NCBI RefSeq assembly: GCF_025145645.1
Contig: NZ_CP102252.1
Location: 2,914,001-2,978,000 of the forward strand
Reading direction: 5' to 3'
Source of the DNA: Alistipes senegalensis JC50
GTDB taxonomy: Bacteria > Bacteroidota > Bacteroidia > Bacteroidales > Rikenellaceae
DNA length: 64,000 nt
Under the pieces are notes generated by a model, which did no database searches, was not told where the DNA came from, and saw only the letters and a list, made by a program, of their open reading frames with translations. Each line of letters starts with the position of its first letter. Within the stretch, counting starts at the first letter, position 1. The position numbers and the translations under genes were made by a program. Below are positions 34,213-41,665 of this stretch, piece by piece.

Positions 34213-35802
34213 ATGCTAATTAATATAAGTACATCAAAAGCAAATCATGATGTTGTAACCCAATTGACTAAAAAGCTCACTGGGGGTACGAAGGAAAATG
34301 TGATCGCTCGCATTGCATTGGGTTATTCTTTGTCTACGGGGAAGCGTTTTACTCCACAAGAGTTCAATCTTTACGATTCTCAGGGTAAGGAGTATAAGGA
34401 ACATATATTATTCGATGCGCAATTCAAAGATTTTTACGTTGCATTGATTTGTCAAGCATATGGTATAACTAAAAATGATGAATCTATACCCAAATACATC
34501 AAGTTGCACATCGATCATGGCCTTGAAAAGATCAATTACATTTTTGAGCATACTCCTCAATATACCTTTTTTGATTTTCTGACTGAATATTTGGGGAGAG
34601 GCATTGATGCTATTGAGGATGCTCCGGTATCCCTTGATCCTGTCGCAAACTATAATCAGCACATAGAAAAGAGCGAATTTGCTGGGCCTATCAATATCAA
34701 GGTCGGATATGATCCAAAGACAACCGAAGAAATCCAATTCTGCTTTAATAATTCAAAATTATATAATAATCAGCATATAGCTGTTGCGGGTAAATCCGGC
34801 TCTGGTAAAACTCAGTTTGCATTGGAGTTTTTGAGGCAACTATATATCCAAACGCAAGGACAGGTTAACTTCTTGTTTCTCGACTTTAAGGGATTGAGTG
34901 AGGATGACAGAAAGAAGATGGCCGATTTTTTCACTGCTACGCATACCCAATGTATAAATGCTCCGAATGCTCCATTCCCACTTAATCCGGTCTCGTTTAT
35001 CGATAGTGTAAATGAGAAGAATAGATTGGTGGGAATCAATAAATTTGTAGATATAATTGCCAAATATTCAAATATAGGCAAAAAGCAACAGCAAATTCTT
35101 AAAGACGCTACAAAAGAGGCTTTTATCCAACATAAAGACGGGAAGCATCCGTCATTGAAAGAAATATATGATTTAGTCATAGAAGAAGTCGGAGATACGA
35201 GAGACACACTGACTGAGATAATGGAGCGGTTAAGCGAATATGAATTGTTTGCTTCCCAAGTCAACGATCCGAGCGTATTCCTGAATAATAACTATTACTT
35301 CTCTCTTTCGGGAGAGTTGGATAATACGGTTCGCTTCACTTCTGTATTTTTGATCATCAACTATATCTTCAATGTATTTACCAATATGGGAGGAACAGAT
35401 GTTTCTTCGGATGGTAATAGGAGCATGAGGTATGTTTTAATGATCGACGAGGCTCACGATTTGTTCCGAGAAAAAAAGTCATTGGAAATCCTCGAAGTTC
35501 TTTTACGGAAAATACGATCATACGGTGTGTCGATAGTTTTGTTGTCTCAAGGTATTTCGGAATATAATCAGGGAAATTTTGATTTTTCGCAGGAATGTGA
35601 GACTGCATTTCTTTTGCCAATCAATGATTTGAATAATACCAAAGCTATTAATAAGTTCCTCGGATTGGCAGAGAAAGAAGGAGCAAAAGCCATGAGAAAT
35701 TTAGAAAGTCTCTCAAATGGTCATGCCGTTTCAAATATTAAGGAGTATCCGAAAACAGAGGTTTTCAGAGTTGTTCAATATTGGCAAGAAAAGAATAAAT
35801 AG
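34213..35802 (+). CDS. dndE: DndE fused to a HerA/FtsK-like ATPase
   Basis: 529 aa with two parts. Residues 1-115 match DndE: KLTGGTKENVIARIALGYSL corresponds to the LK..TGLTPNxLCRIALxLSL core, and YDSQGKEYKEHILFD plus IKLHIDHGLEKI to its C-terminal half. DndE binds nicked DNA in the modification complex and is normally a separate protein of about 110-130 aa. Residues 175-529 are a HerA/FtsK-type motor: Walker A GKSGSGKT at 193-200, FLFLDFKGL, Walker B YVLMIDEAHDLFR near 417, and an arginine-finger-like segment later. The ATG overlaps the dndD stop by 11 bases. The motor may couple modification to DNA translocation, or substitute for the DptH-type ATPase of restriction modules. AT-rich like dndC/D. 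Confidence 0.85.
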   Translation: MLINISTSKANHDVVTQLTKKLTGGTKENVIARIALGYSLSTGKRFTPQEFNLYDSQGKEYKEHILFDAQFKDFYVALICQAYGITKNDESIPKYIKLHIDHGLEKINYIFEHTPQYTFFDFLTEYLGRGIDAIEDAPVSLDPVANYNQHIEKSEFAGPINIKVGYDPKTTEEIQFCFNNSKLYNNQHIAVAGKSGSGKTQFALEFLRQLYIQTQGQVNFLFLDFKGLSEDDRKKMADFFTATHTQCINAPNAPFPLNPVSFIDSVNEKNRLVGINKFVDIIAKYSNIGKKQQQILKDATKEAFIQHKDGKHPSLKEIYDLVIEEVGDTRDTLTEIMERLSEYELFASQVNDPSVFLNNNYYFSLSGELDNTVRFTSVFLIINYIFNVFTNMGGTDVSSDGNRSMRYVLMIDEAHDLFREKKSLEILEVLLRKIRSYGVSIVLLSQGISEYNQGNFDFSQECETAFLLPINDLNNTKAINKFLGLAEKEGAKAMRNLESLSNGHAVSNIKEYPKTEVFRVVQYWQEKNK

Positions 35803-35874
35803 ATTATTTTTTATCTGCTTAACTATTTATAAATACAAATGTTTTGCGGATAGTTGTTGTATTATAACAATGAG

Positions 35875-35900
35875 AAGGAAGTATTTGTAAATACTTCCTT
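35875..35900 (+). terminator. Terminator of the dnd operon
   Basis: aaggaagtattt - gt - aaatacttcctt followed by ttgt: a perfect 12-bp stem 73 bases after the dndE stop. It is symmetrical and could also act on leftward transcripts. Confidence 0.8.
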
Positions 35901-36545
35901 TTGTATAGGATAAAAAACTTTTTCGTATCTATCTGAATGACAGAATAAAGCAGAAAAAGGAGAAAGTTGCCGGCAACAATTTAGCGACTATGTAACTGCG
36001 TTGAACTGCCGTGCTTTGCAATTTGTCAAACAACTATATATCAAAAATCGGTAATAGCAAAAGATTTCTATACATATAATCCGATAAACAGTTTTTATTC
36101 ATCATAGCATAAAGCTCTCTGCTTCACAAGAAGCGGGGAGCTTTTCTTTTTCGGATGGTAGCTCCGCCCCATTATAAAGCGAATAGCACAAGCACTATTC
36201 TTACTTTCTCGAATCTGCCTAATAATTCGTTTACCTCCATTTTGCTGTCTTTCCATCGTCCTGTGGCGTCGTTACGTTGCAGGTGCGAAAGTGTTTACGA
36301 GGTCTTCACGGATGTACAAGGTCGAGCCTTGCGGTTCGGCGGAAAATCTTCCCTGCGATGCGAGGTATTTTTCGTCGAAACCTTGTACGTCCTAACCTCT
36401 ACACCGAAAAGCCCCTGAAACGAAACGACCAATACGACCGAAAGACGCATCAAAAAAATGTCGGATAAACGAGAGGCAGATTAGGATAAGAAACTCACTC
36501 CCTCCACTCTCAAATCCGCATCAAAATCCAAAAAGCAGCAGCCAT
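35901..36545. other. Gap without a gene, containing a terminator and a structured region
   Basis: No supported gene in 645 bases. At 36111-36144 a second terminator (aaagctctctgcttc / gaagcggggagcttt then ttcttttt) is seen. At 36314-36388 the repeats gtacaagg and ccttgtac bracket about 60 bases rich in short pairings (tcggcggaaaatcttccc). Two overlapping frames (36155-36418 and 36277-36468) cross it, but their products have no ribosome site, no recognisable fold and skewed composition. The segment may be a leader for the small-gene operon starting at 36546 or a small RNA. Confidence 0.4.
36111..36144. terminator. Intrinsic terminator
   Basis: 15-base arms aaagctctctgcttc and gaagcggggagcttt with an ACAA loop and a following T-rich tail (ttcttttt) for rightward transcripts. 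Confidence 0.7.
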
Positions 36546-36749
36546 ATGAAAGCGATCAAGATTTTCAAAACAGCATTACGCGCCCTTGCAGTCGTCCCGT
36601 GTGCCCTTGTGCTTTGGACGGTGTATTTCATCGTCGGGATGATCGAAGCCCTGTTAAGCGGTGTGTTGCGAATCGTGTGGGGTATTGTCCTGTTCGGTGT
36701 CTCTCTCGCAACCGTCATCGGAGCTTTTGTTTGGATATTAACACTTTAA
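36546..36749 (+). CDS. Small membrane protein of the element
   Basis: 67 aa, almost entirely hydrophobic: two or three helices (LAVVPCALVLWTVYFIVGMIE, GIVLFGVSLATVIGAFVWIL) after a basic start MKAIKIFKTALRAL. I recognise no named function. It heads a compact rightward run of six small genes (36546-38473) lying between the dnd terminator and traQ. Spacing to the next gene is 12 bases. Confidence 0.6.
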   Translation: MKAIKIFKTALRALAVVPCALVLWTVYFIVGMIEALLSGVLRIVWGIVLFGVSLATVIGAFVWILTL

Positions 36750-36761
36750 TAAGATAGAACT

Positions 36762-37019
36762 ATGTACGTAACGATTGAATCTTTCTTTTGTTGTTATTGC
36801 GACGAGGTGGCGGAGACTTTCCTCCGACTGATAGACACGATTCTTCTTGCCAGCAACGAAACCGAACTGCGACAAGGCATCGACAAGTTGAAATCCCAAA
36901 TTCCGCTCGACGACTATTTCGTGTACGGCTTCGGCTCGCACCATCTGTGGGTACACCAGCGCAAGGTCAGCGACCCGACGCAGCTGTTCAGACACAGATT
37001 ATTGAAAGCAGAATTTTAA
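36762..37019 (+). CDS. Small conserved-type element protein, unknown function
   Basis: 85 aa, MYVTIESFFCCYCDEVAET, with a Cys-rich start (CCYC) and a mixed alpha/beta remainder (IPLDDYFVYGFGSHHLWVHQRKV). The well-formed charged C-terminus and tight spacing in the gene run argue for coding. Function unknown. Confidence 0.6.
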   Translation: MYVTIESFFCCYCDEVAETFLRLIDTILLASNETELRQGIDKLKSQIPLDDYFVYGFGSHHLWVHQRKVSDPTQLFRHRLLKAEF

Positions 37020-37033
37020 CCCTTTGAACCACT

Positions 37034-37270
37034 ATGACAATGGAAACGAGAATGACGGTAAACGGCGTGTCGGTATGCCCGACGGGAGAGGAGCGACACG
37101 AATATTTCACCCCAGCCTTCGCCCGCAGGACGAAGAAGCGGTTTTGTCAATACGACTATCGACACACGGACGGCGAATTGTTCTCCTGCGTTGCTCCGAC
37201 GTTGGAGGAGTGCCGCCGAAAGCGGAACGAGTGGTTGCAACGTAAAACGGGTAAGGAGGCAAGACGATGA
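37034..37270 (+). CDS. DUF3873-like small protein
   Basis: 78 aa, METRMTVNGVSVCPTGEERHEYF ... FCQYDYRHTDGELFSCVAPTLEECRRKRNEWL. This resembles the DUF3873 family that is common in Bacteroidetes conjugative elements, where small proteins lie near the tra region; function unknown. The true start may be METR (third residue). The stop overlaps the next start by 4 bases. Confidence 0.65.
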   Translation: MTMETRMTVNGVSVCPTGEERHEYFTPAFARRTKKRFCQYDYRHTDGELFSCVAPTLEECRRKRNEWLQRKTGKEARR

Positions 37271-37572
37271 TAGCAGCAACGATATTACAGCAGATCGGCG
37301 GCAAACGGTTCGCCGCTATGACGGGAAGCCGCGATTTCATGGACTTGGGGGATGGGGTTCGCATGAACCTCTCCCGCAACAAGACTTCCGCCAACCGTCT
37401 GACCATAACGCTCGACAAGGAGACGGACACCTATCGGATGCGGTTCTACCGCATGACGGTCAGCAAACATTTCGAGGTCAAGACGAAAGACATCGCAGTT
37501 TACGAGGGCGTCTATTGCGATATGTTGGAGGAGATCTTCACCTCCGTAACGGGACTTTACACGAGATTCTAA
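37267..37572 (+). CDS. Small element protein, unknown function
   Basis: 101 aa beginning MIAATILQQIGGKRFAAMTGSRD, then FMDLGDGVRMNLSRNKTSANRLTITL and DTYRMRFYRMTV. The pattern looks like a compact beta-rich domain of a kind often met in phages and conjugative elements. Translationally coupled (ATGA) to the preceding gene. No function can be assigned. Confidence 0.6.
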   Translation: MIAATILQQIGGKRFAAMTGSRDFMDLGDGVRMNLSRNKTSANRLTITLDKETDTYRMRFYRMTVSKHFEVKTKDIAVYEGVYCDMLEEIFTSVTGLYTRF

Positions 37573-37591
37573 TCATTAACGAGTTGAAATT

Positions 37592-37846
37592 ATGAAAACG
37601 ACAGTAGCCAATTACGAAACATTGATCGTACTCTTCGCGGAGCCTATCCGCACGTTAGACAACATCTTCGACGACCCCGAAGCGTGGGGTGTAGCCTCGC
37701 TCAAAGAGTGGATCGACAGCTATGAAAGCTCGCGCTTCACGCAGACGGACGAGCGGACAGCGGTCATAACCTCCGAATACAACATGACCCATGTAAAGGA
37801 GTGGTTGGAGCAGCATACGCCCATTGACCGCCTCGTTTCAGCCTAA
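37592..37846 (+). CDS. Small acidic protein, unknown function
   Basis: 84 aa, acidic, starting MKTTVANYETLIVLFAEPIR and continuing DDPEAWGVASLKEWIDSYESS. Short acidic cargo proteins of mobile elements are sometimes anti-defence DNA mimics, but nothing in the sequence shows that here. It is 19 bases after the previous gene. Confidence 0.55.
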   Translation: MKTTVANYETLIVLFAEPIRTLDNIFDDPEAWGVASLKEWIDSYESSRFTQTDERTAVITSEYNMTHVKEWLEQHTPIDRLVSA

Positions 37847-37879
37847 TCTCAAATATCACCCATAATAAATACGGAAACC

Positions 37880-38473
37880 ATGAAACCCATACAGAAATAC
37901 ACCAAGCAGGAGAAGTTAGCGGCGATATTGGAGTATAATCCGTGCCGCACGGAGCGTAACGCTGTTTTGCGTTACCTCCTCGCCGTCCGCAGGGACGATG
38001 CCGACGAAATCGCCTATTTTGAGGGTTTTGGCGATAGCGTACACCAGATTATTCTCAACGTACGCACCTATGAACGCGGATTGCTGTTCGGCTATACGAC
38101 CAAGCAATTCGACGAATACGGTTGGCTTCGGGGTATGCTTCCGATTGTCGAGCGCATTGAGTTGGACGTGCATAATGCGATCCATATCGGGCAGTCCATC
38201 GACGGGACGTATGCCGTAGCGGTCGATTGGAGCACGGGCGGCGCAGGTGGCGGCAGCCATCCGTCGGTGTGGAACGAGCCGATAGCCGATTATAAGGAAG
38301 CTGTCAAAAACGGCATCGGGCAATTGGAGCGGCAATACACCTATGCGATGAAGCATAGTTCCGATAGCACCAACTACAACGCTAAGAAAATTCGCAAGCT
38401 CATCGCCAAGCTCGCCGAGGTCAAACAGCGGTATTTGGAGCCGAAACAACTATCTCTATTCGATCTCACATAA
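37880..38473 (+). CDS. Conserved-type element protein, unknown function
   Basis: 197 aa. Helical start (KPIQKYTKQEKLAAILEYNPCRTERNAVLRYLLAVRRDDADEI), a Gly-rich middle (VDWSTGGAGGGSHPSVW) and a basic C-terminus ending QLSLFDLT. That final SLF motif resembles the sliding-clamp-binding peptide QLSLF (beta-clamp motif QxSLF) found in proteins recruited to DnaN, which would place it at replication forks. The clamp link is inference from a five-residue motif at a C-terminus. Last gene of the rightward run; a terminator follows at once. Confidence 0.6.
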   Translation: MKPIQKYTKQEKLAAILEYNPCRTERNAVLRYLLAVRRDDADEIAYFEGFGDSVHQIILNVRTYERGLLFGYTTKQFDEYGWLRGMLPIVERIELDVHNAIHIGQSIDGTYAVAVDWSTGGAGGGSHPSVWNEPIADYKEAVKNGIGQLERQYTYAMKHSSDSTNYNAKKIRKLIAKLAEVKQRYLEPKQLSLFDLT

Positions 38474-38479
38474 ACCTAT

Positions 38480-38512
38480 AAAAAGTGCATCATTTGCTAC
38501 GATGCACTTTTT
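38480..38512. terminator. Bidirectional terminator between convergent genes
   Basis: aaaaagtgcatc - atttgctac - gatgcacttttt: 12-bp stem with A and T runs on both sides, separating the rightward small-gene run from the leftward Abi-like gene. Confidence 0.85.
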
Positions 38513-38514
38513 AC

Positions 38515-39249
38515 TTATCTGTTATTGATGCGTACAAGATGTTTCATAAAAGAAGATGTTAATTCTAAAATAAACTCAATCTCTTCTTCTATTACATTGT
38601 CATCATGTTTCACATAAGAATTTTGATACTTTGAGAAATAATCAACTAATTTCTGAAACATATTACTTAATTCTTTGGAACCTCCTTTACTCTGAATAAA
38701 TGCACCTAAATCTGCTATTTGATTTTCTAACGATTTCCCGTTGGCGAAAATTGATTTCAATAATAGTTCAAGGGAGAGTCTTAGATCATCTAACAGATTG
38801 CGTTCAAAAGCCTTATTGCCAAATTTCAGTAAAGCTGCTTCATATAATCTTAATGAATCAGGGAAGTCATTCAACCAGTGTCGCGTTTCATCAATTAGTG
38901 TTTCATTGACTGCTTCTGCATCCTTATTTAATTGTCCATATCGAGTTAATAACTGAACTTTTAGATTTTTTACTTCTACATTCTCCTTGAAAATATCATG
39001 CTCACACAGCTCTTTAATGATTTTGAATTGTTGTTCAGGCAAAAATCGATCAAGATTCTGTTTTAATGCTGCACGCTTATTAGGCGCAGAAATTGGCAAA
39101 GACGAATGCGGAATATCTACATCATAATCTGCGGCATAAGCGACACATAAATTCACTATTTCAGAAGTGGATAATCCACCATTTGTTGCACCTAAAATGT
39201 CTGATGCTTTTTGAATAAATACGTTAGGTATCATATTGTTTTGATTCAT
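38515..39249 (-). CDS. Abortive-infection-like protein (Abi C-terminal-type domain), AT-rich cargo
   Basis: 244 aa. The N-terminal part (about 10-85) has GGLSTSEIVNLCVAYAADY and NKRAALKQNLDRFLPEQQFKII, like the helical N-terminal modules of Abi-type defence proteins. The C-terminal part (about 150-240) reads LRLSLELLLKSIFANGKSLENQ ... NSYVKHDDNVIEEEIEFILELT, close to the Abi C-terminal (HEPN-like) domain pattern. Such proteins respond to phage infection and stop cell growth, often through RNA cleavage. The base composition is far more AT-rich than the tra genes on its right, so it was probably acquired separately. The -7 box at 39255-39262 is so near that the message may be leaderless, or MIPN (residue 6) may be the start. 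Family assignment is by eye only. Confidence 0.5.
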   Translation of the reverse strand: MNQNNMIPNVFIQKASDILGATNGGLSTSEIVNLCVAYAADYDVDIPHSSLPISAPNKRAALKQNLDRFLPEQQFKIIKELCEHDIFKENVEVKNLKVQLLTRYGQLNKDAEAVNETLIDETRHWLNDFPDSLRLYEAALLKFGNKAFERNLLDDLRLSLELLLKSIFANGKSLENQIADLGAFIQSKGGSKELSNMFQKLVDYFSKYQNSYVKHDDNVIEEEIEFILELTSSFMKHLVRINNR

Positions 39250-39254
39250 ATTTG

Positions 39255-39262
39255 CAAAATTA
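39255..39262 (-). promoter_or_regulatory. -7 box for the Abi-like gene
   Basis: TAATTTTG on the minus strand ends only 6 bases before the proposed ATG, implying a very short or absent leader. Confidence 0.45.
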
Positions 39263-39310
39263 CAATAACTTTAATTAGTGAAGAAACATTACAATAACAA
39301 TTTTGAGTAG

Positions 39311-39348
39311 CAAAGCCCTCCGACGCACAAAGCTATCGGAGGGCTTTT
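39311..39348. terminator. Terminator at the end of the tra operon
   Basis: caaagccctccga / tcggagggcttttg inverted repeat, 16 bases beyond the traQ stop. It closes the roughly 19.5-kb leftward transfer operon and lies upstream of the Abi-like gene promoter. Confidence 0.8.
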
Positions 39349-39363
39349 GTTGGGTTCGATTAT

Positions 39364-39792
39364 TTAGTCTTTCTCTTCATTTTCGTTGTTGAACATGAAC
39401 GATAGCTGTTCGCATTGCCCGAAGTTATCTTCGACATAGATGTCGATGGTCTGCTGATCCGACGACGCGGAGGTGTAGTACAGCCGAAACACCTCTTTCG
39501 TGAGCGGGTAGCGGTCATTGGGGAGGAACAGCGTGCCGTCGTCCATGCGGAGTTCGCCTTTGCCGTCGGGTTGGAAGTAGCGGATGGTGTACCGCGCTCC
39601 GTCGTATTCTCCCTCCCGAACGAGCATGCAGCGTATCTCGGCCGTTTCTCCACGCGCGATGCGCGTTTGCACGGGCATCGTTTCCAGTCGGAACGCATAC
39701 GCCTGTTTTACGCCCAATCCATCGTCGCAGGCGGTCAGCAGCGTGCCGACTGCCGCGAGTGCGAGCACCAGAAATCCTTTTACCTTCTTCAT
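39364..39792 (-). CDS. traQ: TraQ-like conjugation lipoprotein (DUF3872)
   Basis: 142 aa with lipoprotein signal (LAAVGTLLTACDDGLGVKQ). The core is typical of CTnDOT TraQ: GETAEIRCMLVREGEY, TIRYFQPDGKGELRMDDGT, LPNDRYPLTKEVFRLYYTS, LSFMFNNE. Last gene of the leftward tra operon. Known to belong to the transfer apparatus, with no defined activity. Confidence 0.92.
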   Translation of the reverse strand: MKKVKGFLVLALAAVGTLLTACDDGLGVKQAYAFRLETMPVQTRIARGETAEIRCMLVREGEYDGARYTIRYFQPDGKGELRMDDGTLFLPNDRYPLTKEVFRLYYTSASSDQQTIDIYVEDNFGQCEQLSFMFNNENEEKD

Positions 39793-39818
39793 GTCGTTTT
39801 CTCTTTACGGGTTTCACA

Positions 39819-40007
39819 TCATTTGCCTATCGGGGTGTCGGGTTGGGGGATCGAATCCCACGCGGGCGGTGCGGGTATCTCGATGTCGTATTGCGGACGT
39901 TCGATATATCGTTCGTCTATCTCTTCATGCAGCTCGGCGCACCCCATGCACCCCGCCGCGACGACCAATGCCAGCAGGCCGTATCTGATTCTTCGTTTCA
40001 TTGTCAT
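39819..40007 (-). CDS. Small lipoprotein of the pilus/tra cluster
   Basis: 62 aa, MTMKRRIRYGLLALVVAAGC followed by MGCAELHEEI; a lipoprotein signal with two possible anchor cysteines, then a Pro-rich tail (EIPAPPAWDSIPQPDTPIG). The ATG overlaps the stop of the OmpA-like gene by 4 bases (ATGA), which supports the frame. It may act as a periplasmic tether or pilus accessory; no family is recognised. Confidence 0.65.
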   Translation of the reverse strand: MTMKRRIRYGLLALVVAAGCMGCAELHEEIDERYIERPQYDIEIPAPPAWDSIPQPDTPIGK

Positions 40008-41653
40008 TGTATTGTTATTAGTTCGCGTATTTCGGGGTCGAGGTTGCCCCTGTATTCGAAGTTGGGTTGCAGCTCGCATGCCCGACGGAATGCCGCCTTG
40101 CCCTCCTCGACGCGCCCCATGCGAGCGCAGGCTACGGCTTTCAGGTATTCGACCGTCGCCTCCTCTTTGAGTCGGCACAGCACCTCGTATGCCTGCTCGT
40201 CGTGCCCGAGCGAGAGCATCGCTACCGCCGTATTCCGATCTTCGTAAGGACGCAGGATGCGCAGCGCACCGTTGTACTCGCGTTCGTTCAGCAGCTCCAC
40301 GCCTCGGGCATAGAGCGTGTCGGGTACGGTCGTGTGGATCGTGTCCTTGACCATGCCCACACGCCGCAGGTCGTACTTGAAGTTCACCGCCCGCAGCAGC
40401 GGATAAAGCCACTCGCGGATGTCGCGGTACTGCTTCGGGAAGCGTCGTCGCAGCTCCGCTTCGCGACGGTCGGGATTGCCTATCGTGCGTAGCAGACCGA
40501 GAATCGCGTCGCGTTCGGCGATCGTGCCATCCGCAGCGATAAGGCGTGCCAGCTCGTCCCAGTCTTCGGCCACCCACCGCACGCAGAGCAGCGTATCGAC
40601 CTGTCGCCCGAAGCGCCGGCCGAAGCGTTGTTTGAGCGCCGCCGCACGTCCGCGCGCCAGCCGTTCGTTCTGCGCATAGCCGCCTTCGGGCGATGCCGAG
40701 GCCGTGAGGACGATGCTGTCCACATGGAACTCGCGTTGTTCGACCAGCTCCTCCATCAGCGATTCGATACGTGCGAGCTGCGCGGCGTTGTCGCCCAGCG
40801 TGTCGATGATCCGCACGTCGTTCACACGAAACGAAAGGTAGTTGCGGTCGTTCACTACGGCGTACTTCTCGATGATCTTCGTCACGTAGCGCGTCGTCGT
40901 ATCGGCGAAGGAGAGCATCGACGAGATATGGTAGCGGAGCGTATCGAGGGGCGGCAGATCGTAGCGGCTGCCGTCGAGCGCTACGACCGCGCCGTGCAGC
41001 GTCAGCAGCATCGTCTTGCCCTCGCTGCGGGTCGGAACCTCCTGCGAATAGTAGTAGGACAGGTCGTGCGCACCCTCGACGATGGAATCGAGGCGCACGC
41101 CCTCAGGATAGGGATGTTTCACGAAGCGCTCGAACGCCCGCTGTTCGCCCGCAGCGTCGGGACGGAACAGACGGACGTACTGCGCGAACTGCCAGTAGTT
41201 GCGATCCTGCACGCGGCTGAACAGCCCGCCGCGTATGGAAAGCTCCTGCAAGGGTACGGCACCCTCGGCCTTATGCAGATGCGGCACGACCACGATGCTG
41301 CGGCAGCCGCCCTGCAACTCTTTGGGGAGTCTCACGACGAAATCGACCAGCACCTTGCCCTTGCGTTCGGGCAGCGTGCGCGACTTGGCCACCACGACCA
41401 CCTCGTCGAGGCGGAAGTTAGCTACCGTCTCGCCATTCTCGTCCTTTGCCGCTTCAGCGATGTAGTAGGTCGTACTGTCGTGTTGCACGGTCATATAGTT
41501 CCGCTTCTCGGCGGGCTTCGGCGCAGCCTGCTCGCAGGGTGCGTACTCCGCGAGCGCGCGGCTTTGCCGCCGCTCCAGACGCGACGTTACCGCACAGCCT
41601 GCCAGCAGCACGGCCAGCAGGCCGACGGAGGTATGTTTCATCATTGCTTTCAT
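40004..41653 (-). CDS. OmpA-like lipoprotein with TPR-like tail (type V pilus accessory, DUF3868/OmpA type)
   Basis: 549 aa with lipoprotein signal (LLAVLLAGCAVTS). The central part contains an OmpA-like peptidoglycan-binding pattern, VDSIVLTASASPEGGYAQNERLARGRAAAL (about residues 318-347). The C-terminal 100 residues are TPR-like helices (ARGVELLNEREYNGALRIL, EYLKAVACARMGRVEEGKAAFRRA). In Bacteroidales, OmpA-type DUF3868 proteins and DUF3575 proteins sit in type V pilus operons. It is encoded between the DUF3575 gene and the small lipoprotein gene in the same leftward operon. An inner start at MKH is possible. Confidence 0.7.
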   Translation of the reverse strand: MKAMMKHTSVGLLAVLLAGCAVTSRLERRQSRALAEYAPCEQAAPKPAEKRNYMTVQHDSTTYYIAEAAKDENGETVANFRLDEVVVVAKSRTLPERKGKVLVDFVVRLPKELQGGCRSIVVVPHLHKAEGAVPLQELSIRGGLFSRVQDRNYWQFAQYVRLFRPDAAGEQRAFERFVKHPYPEGVRLDSIVEGAHDLSYYYSQEVPTRSEGKTMLLTLHGAVVALDGSRYDLPPLDTLRYHISSMLSFADTTTRYVTKIIEKYAVVNDRNYLSFRVNDVRIIDTLGDNAAQLARIESLMEELVEQREFHVDSIVLTASASPEGGYAQNERLARGRAAALKQRFGRRFGRQVDTLLCVRWVAEDWDELARLIAADGTIAERDAILGLLRTIGNPDRREAELRRRFPKQYRDIREWLYPLLRAVNFKYDLRRVGMVKDTIHTTVPDTLYARGVELLNEREYNGALRILRPYEDRNTAVAMLSLGHDEQAYEVLCRLKEEATVEYLKAVACARMGRVEEGKAAFRRACELQPNFEYRGNLDPEIRELITIQ

Positions 41654-41665
41654 CGTCGTCGGGGT

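Larger units (their letters stand above)
31081..34223 (+). pseudogene. dndD: dndD, SMC-like ATPase of DNA phosphorothioation, interrupted by an insertion sequence
   Basis: The 5' part (31081-32706) encodes 541 aa with EIELNNFRIYKG, Walker A GNNGFGKT at residues 35-42 and coiled-coil arms (about 230-540); it ends within the IS after the foreign residues EPVG. The 3' part resumes at 33722 and carries the ABC signature LSMGERQ and Walker B PVFIDSPM. Removing the IS and one copy of the 6-bp target duplication joins GA to T at a codon (Asp) and restores one frame of 704 codons, the normal DndD size. DndD is thought to use ATP to nick or open DNA for sulfur insertion. As it stands, Walker A and signature/Walker B lie on separate peptides, so the protein is almost certainly inactive unless the pieces associate. 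A TTG at 33738 could start the 161-aa 3' piece. Confidence 0.92.

Noticed and set aside
36155..36468. Two overlapping small open frames before the small-gene operon
   Set aside because: No ribosome site or recognisable fold, both frames cross the same structured segment; treated as non-coding.
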